A DNA stretch of 64,000 bases from Pseudoalteromonas sp. OOF1S-7 (lineage in GTDB: Bacteria > Pseudomonadota > Gammaproteobacteria > Enterobacterales > Alteromonadaceae). The stretch spans positions 81,190 through 145,189 of the forward strand of contig NZ_JAKRFZ010000013.1 of the NCBI RefSeq assembly GCF_022347765.1, written 5' to 3'. The notes beneath the pieces were generated by a model. That model made no database searches and was not told the DNA's origin. It saw only the letters and a program-made list of their open reading frames with translations. Positions 8,769 through 17,592 of the stretch are shown here, piece by piece. Numbering within the stretch: the first letter of the stretch is position 1; each line of letters begins with the position of its first letter. A program made the translations under genes and the position numbers.

Positions 8769-8799
8769 GGCCTCACACGTCATTATTTAAGGTGAGGCC
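8769..8799 (+). promoter_or_regulatory. Hairpin covering the sthA ribosome-binding site
   Basis: GGCCTCAC (8769-8776) pairs perfectly with GTGAGGCC (8792-8799), leaving a 15-nt loop. The second arm contains the ribosome-binding sequence AAGGTGAGG and ends directly at the GTG start of sthA at 8800. The structure could hide the sthA start, or could be a weak terminator of the desaturase transcript, but no T run follows. Confidence 0.55.
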
Positions 8800-10236
8800 G
8801 TGACTAAGAAAACCGCCACAAAATCCCCCACGCAAAACGCATCCTACCAGTACGATGCGATCATCATTGGCACAGGCCCCGGCGGTGAGGGGGCTGCCAT
8901 GAATCTCTCCAAAAGCAATCGAAAAGTCGCCGTGATCGAACGACAAAAAGACGTCGGAGGTGGCTGTGTGCACTGGGGTACCATTCCGTCCAAAGCACTA
9001 CGTCACTCTGTCAGCCGCCTGATTGAGTACAAAGCTAATCCCCTGTTTCGTTTTAACGAGCGTCCACAGCGTCTGACTTTTCAGGATATTCTGCATCACG
9101 CCAGTGATGTGATCAGCAAACAGTCGAGCCTGCGTTCCAGTTTTTACGACCGTAACCGCATTCACCTGTATCAGGGGGATGCCACCTTTGTCGACGCACA
9201 CACCATTCAGGTCCAACATTTGGATGGCTCTCAGGAGCGCCTTACAGCGCAAACCATTGTTATTGCTACAGGTTCTCGTCCTTATCGACCACCCGGTATC
9301 GACTTTGACCACCCCCGCGTCTATGACAGTGATACCATTTTAGATCTCACTCACAACCCACGACGGGTACTGGTTTATGGTGCTGGTGTAATTGGATGTG
9401 AATATGCCTCTATTTTCAAAGGTTTGGGGGCAAAAGTTGATCTAATTAATACCCGTGATCGACTGCTCTCATTTATGGATGACGAAGTGTCCGATGCTCT
9501 GAGTTACCACTTCTGGAACAGTGGTATCGTGATCCGTCACAACGAGGAATTTGCCAAGGTAGAAACTGAAGATAAAGGCGTAGTGCTCCATCTACAATCC
9601 GGTAAAAAGGTCAAAGCAGACTGTATTTTATGGGCCAATGGCCGAACGGGTAACACTGATGCACTTAACCTGGAGACAATCGGACTGAAAGCAGACGGCC
9701 GTGGCCAGCTAAAAGTCAATGAACATTACCAGACTGAAATTGATAATGTGTACGCGGTGGGAGATGTGATAGGCTACCCCAGTCTGGCCAGTGCAGCCTT
9801 TGATCAAGGCCGTATTGCCGCGCACGCTATCGTGCACGGCAAGTGCGATGACCGCCTGATCACTGACATTCCAACCGGTATTTACACCATTCCGGAGATG
9901 AGTTCAGTAGGCAAAACTGAACAACAGCTGACCGCCGCCAAGATCCCTTACGAAGTTGGTCGTGCTCAGTTCAAACACCTGGCACGCTCGCAGATCACCG
10001 GCACCGAAGTCGGCTCACTCAAGCTATTGTTTCATGCTGAAAGCAAAGAAATCCTCGGGATCCACTGTTTTGGCGAACGCGCCTCAGAAATCATCCACAT
10101 TGGCCAGGCCATTATGGAACAAAAAGGTAAAGGCAATAACATCGAGTATTTCGTCAATACCACCTTTAACTACCCAACCATGGCCGAAGCTTATCGGGTC
10201 GCAGCTCTGAATGGCTTAAACCGTCTGTGTGACTGA
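8800..10236 (+). CDS. sthA: Soluble pyridine nucleotide transhydrogenase SthA
   Basis: SthA is a cytoplasmic FAD enzyme that equilibrates NADPH/NAD+ with NADP+/NADH. The 478-residue protein has an N-terminal FAD site (IIIGTGPGGEGAAMNL), a central NAD(P) site (VLVYGAGVIGCEYASIF) and a C-terminal dimer domain. The motif GGGCVHWGTIPSKALR has one cysteine where lipoamide dehydrogenases have a redox disulfide, which separates SthA from its relatives. The start is GTG at 8800 with a good ribosome site inside a hairpin. It lies 40 bp after the desaturase and probably shares its FabR-controlled transcript, which would link desaturation to NAD(P)H balance. Confidence 0.95.
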   Translation: MTKKTATKSPTQNASYQYDAIIIGTGPGGEGAAMNLSKSNRKVAVIERQKDVGGGCVHWGTIPSKALRHSVSRLIEYKANPLFRFNERPQRLTFQDILHHASDVISKQSSLRSSFYDRNRIHLYQGDATFVDAHTIQVQHLDGSQERLTAQTIVIATGSRPYRPPGIDFDHPRVYDSDTILDLTHNPRRVLVYGAGVIGCEYASIFKGLGAKVDLINTRDRLLSFMDDEVSDALSYHFWNSGIVIRHNEEFAKVETEDKGVVLHLQSGKKVKADCILWANGRTGNTDALNLETIGLKADGRGQLKVNEHYQTEIDNVYAVGDVIGYPSLASAAFDQGRIAAHAIVHGKCDDRLITDIPTGIYTIPEMSSVGKTEQQLTAAKIPYEVGRAQFKHLARSQITGTEVGSLKLLFHAESKEILGIHCFGERASEIIHIGQAIMEQKGKGNNIEYFVNTTFNYPTMAEAYRVAALNGLNRLCD

Positions 10237-10253
10237 CCCCTGCGCATTTTCAA

Positions 10254-10275
10254 GCTGCGCGATTAAAAGCGCAGC
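10254..10275 (-). terminator. Possible weak terminator between sthA and the barrel protein gene
   Basis: GCTGCGC and GCGCAGC flank an 8-nt loop and overlap the last codons of the minus-strand barrel gene. No clear T run follows on either strand, so function is doubtful. Confidence 0.3.
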
Positions 10276-11513
10276 TCACCGCTCACGCGCCACAATTGTT
10301 CTGTCTGGCGCGTCGGTAATTTAAAATCGGCCCGATTTGCCACTTTAGACTCGAGATACTGAAATTCCATACCGACATGCCAGTGATCGGTGACCTGCCA
10401 GCGACCTGTCAGCGTAACAGCGCCTCCCTCGCTGGTATTCGGATCGAAATCCCAGAAGTCTCTGTCTTTGACATTAAACTGCTCTACTCGCCCACTCACG
10501 CGATAATCCAGCCATTTATGGGTCAGCAACACAAATTGACTGCTGAAGTCGTTATCAACGCCACGCCGCTTGCCCATCGCAGTATTGCCGCCCATTGCTT
10601 GCATAACCAGATGCGTCGCCCGGGTGATCTTAAAACGATATGCCGCACTGTAAAACTTGGTATCCCAGGCATATTGTCCTGTCTGATAGTTTACTATGCT
10701 TGGATCACCATTGTTGTCATACCAATACAGTCGCACAGTATGACGCTTCTGATAATCCCAGTGCGCCCCGATGTAGTACCCAAACCGGCCATCGACTTCA
10801 GTAAACGGCTCAGTCCGCCAGGCCTGCTTTGCCAGGGGAGGCGCTTTTAATGCGTAGATAGGCGCAAAAGGAATCGCCTCATTAAATACACTTTGCCGGT
10901 CGTGCACGGCCCAGCCACGCCAGGCCAGCAAAGTACCTGCCGGATCGTTTCCTTTATACAGGGCACCAACTAACTCCCAATTGTGGCCGCTACGCTGGCG
11001 TCTCGGCAACCGACTGTCACTGCGTTTGAAGCTGACTTCTGTGCCAAAAGTACGGATCTCCTCTCCCAGCCAGGCATTTATCGCGCTGTAGCTGTAGTTG
11101 TAAGGAGACGACCAGCCAATATCCGGGTTCTCCAGTGACATTCTGGGGTAAAAACCACCAATCCGCCCCTGCCACTGCCAGGGCCCTTTATTGAGGGTGT
11201 GGTATTGGGCAAACAGCTCGGTAAAGCCCAGCTTGCTATCCGGATCCGGCACATACTGCGCACTGGCCAGTAATGACCACTTACTACCCAGTTCAGTGCG
11301 CAAGTCGACCGCCGCACGGCTCAGGTTCAGTCGCTCTGACTCAGTGCCAAAGCGGTTAACCGACACTCCCCTGTCATACCAGCTTGCGTAGTCACTACTG
11401 TTTTGCCAGTTTGCCTGAACAACCCCTTTGTACTGAATGTTTTTAGCTTGTACGGCAGTGGAGAGTAGTGCACTGAAGCCTGCCAGTGTCAGCCAGTGAA
11501 ATGGTTTATTCAT
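10263..11513 (-). CDS. Putative outer-membrane beta-barrel (porin-like) protein
   Basis: This is a 416-residue protein with a signal peptide (MNKPFHWLTLAGFSALLSTA, cleavage near VQA) and a C-terminal RVSGELRF, where a terminal Phe is typical of outer-membrane barrels. The body is rich in Trp and Tyr in alternating patterns such as WQWQGRIGGFYPRMS and YWYDNNGDPSIV, suggesting amphipathic strands. I do not recognise a specific porin family. The ATG at 11513 overlaps the stop of the upstream cupredoxin-like gene by 8 nt, so the two are translationally coupled and probably act together in the envelope. Confidence 0.75.
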   Translation of the reverse strand: MNKPFHWLTLAGFSALLSTAVQAKNIQYKGVVQANWQNSSDYASWYDRGVSVNRFGTESERLNLSRAAVDLRTELGSKWSLLASAQYVPDPDSKLGFTELFAQYHTLNKGPWQWQGRIGGFYPRMSLENPDIGWSSPYNYSYSAINAWLGEEIRTFGTEVSFKRSDSRLPRRQRSGHNWELVGALYKGNDPAGTLLAWRGWAVHDRQSVFNEAIPFAPIYALKAPPLAKQAWRTEPFTEVDGRFGYYIGAHWDYQKRHTVRLYWYDNNGDPSIVNYQTGQYAWDTKFYSAAYRFKITRATHLVMQAMGGNTAMGKRRGVDNDFSSQFVLLTHKWLDYRVSGRVEQFNVKDRDFWDFDPNTSEGGAVTLTGRWQVTDHWHVGMEFQYLESKVANRADFKLPTRQTEQLWRVSGELRF

Positions 11514-12171
11514 AGTCATCAAACTCATCGCTGAAATCATCCTGGAACATCCCGAGCGTCTGCTGCAGTTGCACTTTAAGTTGCTCGCCCGACCGTATTA
11601 CCGATAACTGGCGACTCTCCGGTTTATCAAGATCCATAAACCCCTCATGCCAGACTTTCAGTTCAACATGTTTAAGCTGTTCGACGGGTAATGAGATATG
11701 CGCCACTCCGTCAGCATTAGTCACGGCAAAGTGTGTTGAGTCTACCACCAGAATATAACCCAGCATCCAGTCGTGAATATTGCAACCCAGCTCAACCGCC
11801 CCGGTTGTAGAAAAGGTCAGCGCCTGAGGCTGGTCACGGTAGAGCTTAAATTCGAAGGTTTTAGCGGGTGAAAACGAATAAACATGATGCAAAATAGAAT
11901 CATAATTGGGAAACGAAATTTCAGCCTGCTTTGGCACAATCAGTAAATGTGGCGTAAACGTGCGGTTTTTTTGGCCCATCTTATATTGGTGGGTAAGGAC
12001 CTTCTGATCTTCAGCCAGGCCCTGCCCGGTTAACCACACCGCGGCACCAGGCAAGGCCTCTCCTTGTTTGTCCAACACCTTTACCGAAAGCTGCCCGGCA
12101 GCAAATGCACTGCCAGTTACCAGCATCAGGGCAGTCACAGCGACACTAAGAATATGTTTTAATTGAATCAT
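11506..12171 (-). CDS. Exported cupredoxin-like protein (methylamine utilization protein-like)
   Basis: This is a 221-residue protein with a signal peptide ending SAFA (residue 24). The middle has a cupredoxin pattern: His95-His96 in ILHHVYSFSP, then Cys130, His133 and Met136 in GCNIHDWM. That spacing (Cys-x2-His-x2-Met plus an upstream His) would suit a type 1 or similar copper site. Residues 28-50 resemble a small carboxypeptidase-regulatory-like strand domain. Such proteins are often named methylamine utilization protein in databases, but no mau genes are present. The C-terminus DDFSDEFDDYE is very acidic. It is the first gene of a two-gene unit with the barrel protein and is divergent from the GH97 gene. 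Confidence 0.75.
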   Translation of the reverse strand: MIQLKHILSVAVTALMLVTGSAFAAGQLSVKVLDKQGEALPGAAVWLTGQGLAEDQKVLTHQYKMGQKNRTFTPHLLIVPKQAEISFPNYDSILHHVYSFSPAKTFEFKLYRDQPQALTFSTTGAVELGCNIHDWMLGYILVVDSTHFAVTNADGVAHISLPVEQLKHVELKVWHEGFMDLDKPESRQLSVIRSGEQLKVQLQQTLGMFQDDFSDEFDDYE

Positions 12172-12343
12172 TGCCTAAAAGCTCCTTGCGGTCTGGGTTT
12201 AGTATAGGCCACAGATGTAGACCGGACGACTGTTAGTTTCCATTCATCGCATTTTCAAACTGAATACGTATGCAGAAAGTTCATGCCCCATTGAAGATAA
12301 CAGTATGCTAAACGCTCACTCACATTTGCAACCGAGATAGTTT

Positions 12344-14401
12344 ATGCAATTAGTCTTCTCAGCAACAGGCATTGCCGCCACGCTCGTCGCCGGTTTATTT
12401 ACCGGTGCTATACAAGCTGCGACACACAGTGTCAGCTCGCCCGATGGTAAACTGACCTTTCAGATCAGTGATGATCATAGCCAACCCAGTTACCAGCTCA
12501 CCTTTAACAACAAAGCGGTGATCAACCCCTCTAAGCTGGGCTTTGATTTTGCCCGGGCACCATCGTTGCGCGATGGCTTGACTATCAGCAGTACCCAACG
12601 CAACAGCAAAGATGAACGCTGGCAACAACCCTGGGGCGAAGCACGAGAAATACGCGACCATCACAACGAGCTGGTTGTAACTCTGGCAGACAGCCAGTCA
12701 AAGCAGGTACAGTATGCACTCAGAGTGCGGGTGTTTGATGACGGCATAGGTTTTCGCTACGAGGTTGCACACGACTCTGCCCGCTATATCACCCGGGAAC
12801 TCACTGAGTTTGCCGTCGCTGACAGCGACAAAGCCAGTGCCTGGTGGATCCCGGCCCGGGGCTGGAACCGTTACGAGTATACGTATAAAACCACCCCACT
12901 TCATGACGCAGCCCATGTCCATACCCCGTTCACATTAAAGAACAAAGATGGCGTACACGTCAGTATTCACGAAGCAGCCCTGGTTGATTATGCTGCGATG
13001 ACCCTGAACCAGCGTCGCCCCGGTACGTTTATCAGCGACCTGACGCCCTGGTCAGATGGCATTGCGGTAAAAACCAATGGCCAGTTTAACACCCCGTGGC
13101 GAACGATCCAGGTGGGCGCACAGGCCACTGACTTACTCAACTCCCGCCTGATCTTGAACCTCAATGAGCCCAATAAGCTGGGCGACGTATCCTGGGTGGA
13201 ACCGGGTAAATACCTCGGCATTTGGTGGGGTATGCACATCGGCAAAAACACCTGGGGCAGTGGTGAGAAGCATGGCGCGACCACAGCACGCACCAAAGAA
13301 TACCTGAGCTTTGCTGCTAAGCATGGCTTTGATGGCGTACTGGTGGAGGGCTGGAATACTGGCTGGGACGGCGACTGGTTCTTTAACGGTGATGTATTCA
13401 GCTTTACCGAAGCGTACCCGGATTTCGATCTGGATGCCATTGCCAAGCATGGCGAACAAGTGGGTGCCCGCCTGATCGGCCACCACGAAACCTCAGGTAA
13501 CGTCAGCAACTATCGTGACCAAATGGCCGACGCTTTTGCCCTGTATGAAAAAGCAGGCGTCCGACAAGTAAAAACTGGCTATGTAGCCGATGGTGGCAAC
13601 ATCAAGCGTATTGATGAACGTGGCCATGCCCGCTTTGAGTGGCATGACGGCCAGTTCATGGTCAATGAGTATCTGGATAATGTGAAACTGGCGGCCAGAC
13701 ATAAGATCAGCATCAATACCCATGAGCCTATTAAGGACACGGGATTGCGCCGTACTTACCCGAACTGGCTGACCCGTGAAGGCGCACGGGGCCAGGAGTT
13801 TAATGCCTGGGGTACGCCACCGAACCCGCCCGAACACACCACTATGCTGGCTTACACCCGTATGCTGTCAGGTCCGATGGACTTTACTCCGGGTATTTTT
13901 GATATGAGCTTTAATGGTCTGGGCGATAAAACCAATCGACCACAAACCACCCTGGCAAAACAGCTGGCCCTTTATGTGGTGCTGTACAGCCCGGTACAGA
14001 TGGCCGCCGACTTGCCTGAAAACTATCTGGCCAGACCGGATGCCTTTCAGTTTATCAAAGACGTTCCGGCCGACTGGGAAGACAGTGTCGCGCTGGCTGG
14101 AGAAGTGGGTGATTATGTGGTGTTTGCCCGAAAAGAACGTAAACGCGGCAAATACTCAGGTAAAGACTGGTATTTAGGTGCCATCACCGATGAGCAGGCC
14201 AGAAGCATTGACGTAAAGCTCGACTTCCTTGAGCCGGGCCAGCGCTTCGAAGCCCAGATCTATCAGGATGGTCCTAAGGCTGAGTGGAAACACAACCCCT
14301 ATGATCTGAGCATTCAAAAACAGATTGTCACGGCACAGGATACCTTAACGCTGAAGCTGGCCACCAGTGGCGGCACCGCGATCCGCTTTAAGGCCCTTTA
14401 A
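12344..14401 (+). CDS. Glycoside hydrolase family 97 (alpha-glucosidase-like)
   Basis: This is a 685-residue exported enzyme with a signal peptide (cleavage near IQA, residues 23-27). It shows the three-part GH97 layout: an N-terminal beta-super-sandwich (about 28-280), a catalytic barrel (about 281-575) and a C-terminal beta domain. Barrel motifs include WGMHIGKNTWGSG, VLVEGWNTGWDGDW, NTHEPIKDTGLRRTYPN and EGARGQEFNAW, with several Glu residues for calcium and catalysis. KTGYVADGG has Gly where retaining GH97 enzymes carry the nucleophilic Asp, so the inverting (SusB-like) mechanism is more likely. No sus-type transporter is next to it. The likely substrates are periplasmic alpha-glucans or oligosaccharides. 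Confidence 0.9.
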   Translation: MQLVFSATGIAATLVAGLFTGAIQAATHSVSSPDGKLTFQISDDHSQPSYQLTFNNKAVINPSKLGFDFARAPSLRDGLTISSTQRNSKDERWQQPWGEAREIRDHHNELVVTLADSQSKQVQYALRVRVFDDGIGFRYEVAHDSARYITRELTEFAVADSDKASAWWIPARGWNRYEYTYKTTPLHDAAHVHTPFTLKNKDGVHVSIHEAALVDYAAMTLNQRRPGTFISDLTPWSDGIAVKTNGQFNTPWRTIQVGAQATDLLNSRLILNLNEPNKLGDVSWVEPGKYLGIWWGMHIGKNTWGSGEKHGATTARTKEYLSFAAKHGFDGVLVEGWNTGWDGDWFFNGDVFSFTEAYPDFDLDAIAKHGEQVGARLIGHHETSGNVSNYRDQMADAFALYEKAGVRQVKTGYVADGGNIKRIDERGHARFEWHDGQFMVNEYLDNVKLAARHKISINTHEPIKDTGLRRTYPNWLTREGARGQEFNAWGTPPNPPEHTTMLAYTRMLSGPMDFTPGIFDMSFNGLGDKTNRPQTTLAKQLALYVVLYSPVQMAADLPENYLARPDAFQFIKDVPADWEDSVALAGEVGDYVVFARKERKRGKYSGKDWYLGAITDEQARSIDVKLDFLEPGQRFEAQIYQDGPKAEWKHNPYDLSIQKQIVTAQDTLTLKLATSGGTAIRFKAL

Positions 14402-14406
14402 AACAG

Positions 14407-14433
14407 AGGGCAGCTCGTTTCCCTTGCTGCCCT
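14407..14433 (-). terminator. Hairpin between GH97 and beta-helix genes
   Basis: AGGGCAGC (14407-14414) pairs with GCTGCCCT (14426-14433). On the minus strand it is followed by CTGTTTT, so it could end the beta-helix gene. It lies between two convergent genes. Confidence 0.5.
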
Positions 14434-15427
14434 AGCCTTTGCTCCAATCAAAGTACAAAGTAAAACCACAATGCTCGGCAAGCGTTTGAAAAATGGCTTT
14501 TACCTGTGCCGGATCCCAACTTTTAACATGAGCAACAGCTGTTGAACCTCGACCAAAATACAATGACGTCGCACGACCCCCCTCCTCAAATCCAGTTTTA
14601 GACAGCAACTGACCATTCCTATAAAAATGACGTGCAACAGCAGCACTTAACCCATTGCTGGGATTGCCATAAAGCTCAACTTGTCCACCCTTTTCATTGA
14701 CCCTCACGTAAAGTTCTTTTAGACGTTTGAGATTACCTGACACTTTATTTTCATATACCCGGTGATTTGCATTTGAAGTATTTTGCCTACTAAGCGTTCC
14801 GCGATAAATGATATCTTGCTCTTCTCGCAGCTCTGCTTGCACTGTGCAGTCCGCAGCGAAGTTGATCGTGCCCGTTTTATGGGCATGCACCATGTCTTTA
14901 GACCCCTGTCTCGTTGGCCTTTTGAAGTCTGTAAACTCAATGGCTGATAAACTTTGGTTTATGACGTTCAGTGCTTGCTTTAACTGCACATCTTTCGGTA
15001 TTTGAGTACTACCATAAATCCCCCCGGTAATTTCCCCCTGCATGACTCTGGCATATCCTCGCACTATCGTAGGCTTTTTGCTACCACCACTCACCATCGC
15101 AGTGCCACCAACAATAGCATTTCCCATCACTCGTACTTTGCCACTCACAATCGCTTCATCTTTGATGACCGCATTTCCCATCAAGCGTACCCCGTGCTCC
15201 ACGGTCGCTGACCCACATACTGCAGCCGTCGGGGCGATGAATGCCCCCTCTGATACAAAAGCCCCGCTTGAGACAAAGCCACCTTGCTGCGGGTTGGTTT
15301 TTCTATTGTTAGTGAAGTAGTAGCCAGACTCACCGGGGCATAATTCTGACTGTGCAGCATAAGCCAGACTCAGAGGCTGCAAGCTGGAGAGCGTAGATAA
15401 AGCAACTAATAAAATGGCTCGTTTCAT
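14432..15427 (-). CDS. Secreted left-handed beta-helix (YdcK-like repeat) protein
   Basis: This is a 331-residue protein with a signal peptide (MKRAILLVALSTLSSL, cleavage near AYA). Residues about 45-140 consist of short repeats with the pattern G-x-V-x-x-x-A-x-V, such as VRLMGNAVIKDEAIVSGK and VRVMGNAIVGGTAMVSGG, as in left-handed beta-helix proteins of the YdcK type. The C-terminal half (about 160-331) is unrelated and unrecognised, with conserved-looking Cys residues. The start at 15427 was chosen because it begins a normal signal peptide, while an extension to 15532 does not. The role is unknown; cell-surface or periplasmic location is inferred. Confidence 0.65.
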   Translation of the reverse strand: MKRAILLVALSTLSSLQPLSLAYAAQSELCPGESGYYFTNNRKTNPQQGGFVSSGAFVSEGAFIAPTAAVCGSATVEHGVRLMGNAVIKDEAIVSGKVRVMGNAIVGGTAMVSGGSKKPTIVRGYARVMQGEITGGIYGSTQIPKDVQLKQALNVINQSLSAIEFTDFKRPTRQGSKDMVHAHKTGTINFAADCTVQAELREEQDIIYRGTLSRQNTSNANHRVYENKVSGNLKRLKELYVRVNEKGGQVELYGNPSNGLSAAVARHFYRNGQLLSKTGFEEGGRATSLYFGRGSTAVAHVKSWDPAQVKAIFQTLAEHCGFTLYFDWSKG

Positions 15428-15541
15428 GTTAGTTTCATTCGATGTCGATGTAGAGGTCGTTAGATCATCTCTATATCGTGGAAAAAATGCAACTCTAAAT
15501 ACCTGTGGCCCTCTCACTCCATTTATAAACACCGAACCTCA

Positions 15542-16705
15542 CTACACTGTCGCCTTTTTGAGATGTGGCGTAATAAACTGACTCAGTGCCAAAGAGCACC
15601 CTGCCAGTGCCGCGCCAAAGTAAAACACCAGAGACTGATCATACAGCCACACCACGCCAAAACTGGCCGGGATCACCACCGCGGCAATATGGTTGATGGT
15701 AAAGCTGACGCCTGCAGTGGCCGCAATGTCCTCCGGCTGAGCAATTTTCTGGAAGTAGGTTTTCAGTGCAATGGCCATGGCAAAAAAGATATGATCGACC
15801 ACATACAGCACCGCCGCGAGCTGAGCCGACTCCACCAGCGCATATCCCACAAACACCAATATTAAGCCTGAATATTCCAGGGTCAGCGCCTTTTGCTCGC
15901 CAACCCGGTTGATCATCTGGCCGATTTTCGGGGCAACAAAAATATTCACAACGTGATTGATCATGTACAGTGCGGTGATCTCGGCCACATCAAAACCAAA
16001 CTTTTCGACCATCAGAAAGCCGGCAAACACCATAAAGATCTGTCGACGAGCACCCGAGAAGAACGTCAGAATGTAATACAGGCTGTATTGTTTTCTCAGG
16101 ATCAGCTTTTTGTGCTGGGTCGCCTGCTGGACAAATTGCGGGTGCGTTGCTGCCATAAACAGCGTCAGCGCCAGTCCGGCACCGCCGAAGAGCAAATAAA
16201 CCCACACATAATCCGTGGCCAGCCAGGTGAATGCCACCCAGATCAGTCCAAAGGTGACCAAAGAGGCCATCGATTTAATAGACAGCAGCCGACCTAACTG
16301 CTCCGGCGCCTCTTCCTTAGAGAACCATTGCAAACTCAGCGACTGATTAAGCGTTTCGAAATAGTGAAAGCCGATCGACATCAGTACCGTCGTCGCATAC
16401 AGGCCATACACACTGGGGAAAAATCCCGTTAGTGCGACCCCGATTGATAACAAGCATAAACTCACCAGCGCAAAAGTTTGCTCCTTCAGTACCAGCAACA
16501 CAAACACCGCGGTAAACGCCAGGAATCCGGGCACTTCACGCAGTGATTGCAACATACCTATGTGGGCGCCGGTGAACGCGGCCTGTTCAATCGCAAAGTT
16601 ATTGAGTAAGGCGTTCCACGCAGAAAACGTCATTGCCATGACAATGGTCGCCAGTACCATAAAACTCATCGGCGAGGGCACAAAGAGTCGGGTTGGGTTT
16701 TTCAT
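15542..16705 (-). CDS. MFS transporter
   Basis: This is a 387-residue integral inner-membrane protein with about 12 hydrophobic helices, in the size range of the major facilitator superfamily. Helix pairs are separated by a central loop near residues 190-210 (HPQFVQQATQHKKLILRKQYS). The substrate cannot be told from the sequence. It is divergent from an AraC-type regulator gene 80 bp away, which probably controls it. Confidence 0.8.
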   Translation of the reverse strand: MKNPTRLFVPSPMSFMVLATIVMAMTFSAWNALLNNFAIEQAAFTGAHIGMLQSLREVPGFLAFTAVFVLLVLKEQTFALVSLCLLSIGVALTGFFPSVYGLYATTVLMSIGFHYFETLNQSLSLQWFSKEEAPEQLGRLLSIKSMASLVTFGLIWVAFTWLATDYVWVYLLFGGAGLALTLFMAATHPQFVQQATQHKKLILRKQYSLYYILTFFSGARRQIFMVFAGFLMVEKFGFDVAEITALYMINHVVNIFVAPKIGQMINRVGEQKALTLEYSGLILVFVGYALVESAQLAAVLYVVDHIFFAMAIALKTYFQKIAQPEDIAATAGVSFTINHIAAVVIPASFGVVWLYDQSLVFYFGAALAGCSLALSQFITPHLKKATV

Positions 16706-16785
16706 TCACAGTCCTTAAGCACATTGATTGCCGTTATTAGCCCGGTTAGTATATGAGCTAGGCACGCTGGCTTATATGGAAAATC

Positions 16786-17592
16786 ATGACACAAAGTTTA
16801 TCAAATCGGACAGATCCTTCCTGGCGCAGTGTGTCCAGCCGGTTTAAACGTAAGACGCTGGACAGACCCGTCTTCCCCCGGCCCACCACAATGCCCGCCA
16901 ATGAGCACGTACGGGCGCATAGTCATCACTGGGGTCAGATCACGTACATCAGCGATTCGGTCATGACCATTTTTACGCCACAGGGGACCTTTGTGATCCC
17001 GCCGCAGCAGGCGTTGTGGATCCCGCCCAATCTGGAGCATGAAACCTTCTGCCGCTATGGCGGACATTTTCGCAGTGTCTATATCGATGAAAAGTACACT
17101 GAGATATTAGGCGATCAGGCGAAAACCCTGGTGGTTGATACCCTGCTCAAAGAAATGATCCTGACCATCTGCACCTGGCCAGAAGACTATTTGCTTGATG
17201 ATAAAACCGAGCGCTTTATCCAGGTATTTATCGATCGACTGGAGCTGGCACCCACCAGTGCATTTTTCATTCCCTGGGCCGATGACCAGCGTTTGCTGCC
17301 GATTGTCAGTGAACTGTATGCGAACCCGGGCTGTGCGCTGACGCTTGAGCAGTGGGGTGAACAGGTGGGGGCCTCGGCCAGAACCCTTAACCGCCTGTTT
17401 CACAAAAACTTTGCTATGAGCTTTAGCCTGTGGAAGCAAAAGCTCAGGGCGCTGCGTGCGGTAGAGATGCTCACCGCCGGTGAAACCCAGCAGGTCATCG
17501 CCCAGCAGCTGGGTTTTGAATCCAGCTCCGCATTTAACAGCGCGTTTAAAAAGTTCTTTGGTACGACCCCCCGCCAGTACCTGAAACGTTAG
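16786..17592 (+). CDS. AraC-family transcriptional regulator
   Basis: This is a 268-residue regulator. The N-terminal half is a cupin-like sensor domain (HSHHWGQITYIS, then GTFVIPPQQALWIPP and HET). The C-terminal half (about 170-268) has the two helix-turn-helix units of AraC proteins, with LTLEQWGEQVGASARTLNRL and VIAQQLGFESSSAFNSAFKK followed by GTTPRQYLKR. This layout is common in regulators of adjacent exporters. The neighbouring divergent MFS gene is the likely target. Its stop overlaps the end of the convergent metalloprotease gene by 4 nt. Confidence 0.9.
   Translation: MTQSLSNRTDPSWRSVSSRFKRKTLDRPVFPRPTTMPANEHVRAHSHHWGQITYISDSVMTIFTPQGTFVIPPQQALWIPPNLEHETFCRYGGHFRSVYIDEKYTEILGDQAKTLVVDTLLKEMILTICTWPEDYLLDDKTERFIQVFIDRLELAPTSAFFIPWADDQRLLPIVSELYANPGCALTLEQWGEQVGASARTLNRLFHKNFAMSFSLWKQKLRALRAVEMLTAGETQQVIAQQLGFESSSAFNSAFKKFFGTTPRQYLKR

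Noticed and set aside
11506..12171. Evidence for methylamine metabolism
   Set aside because: The family name alone suggests it; no mau enzyme genes are present.
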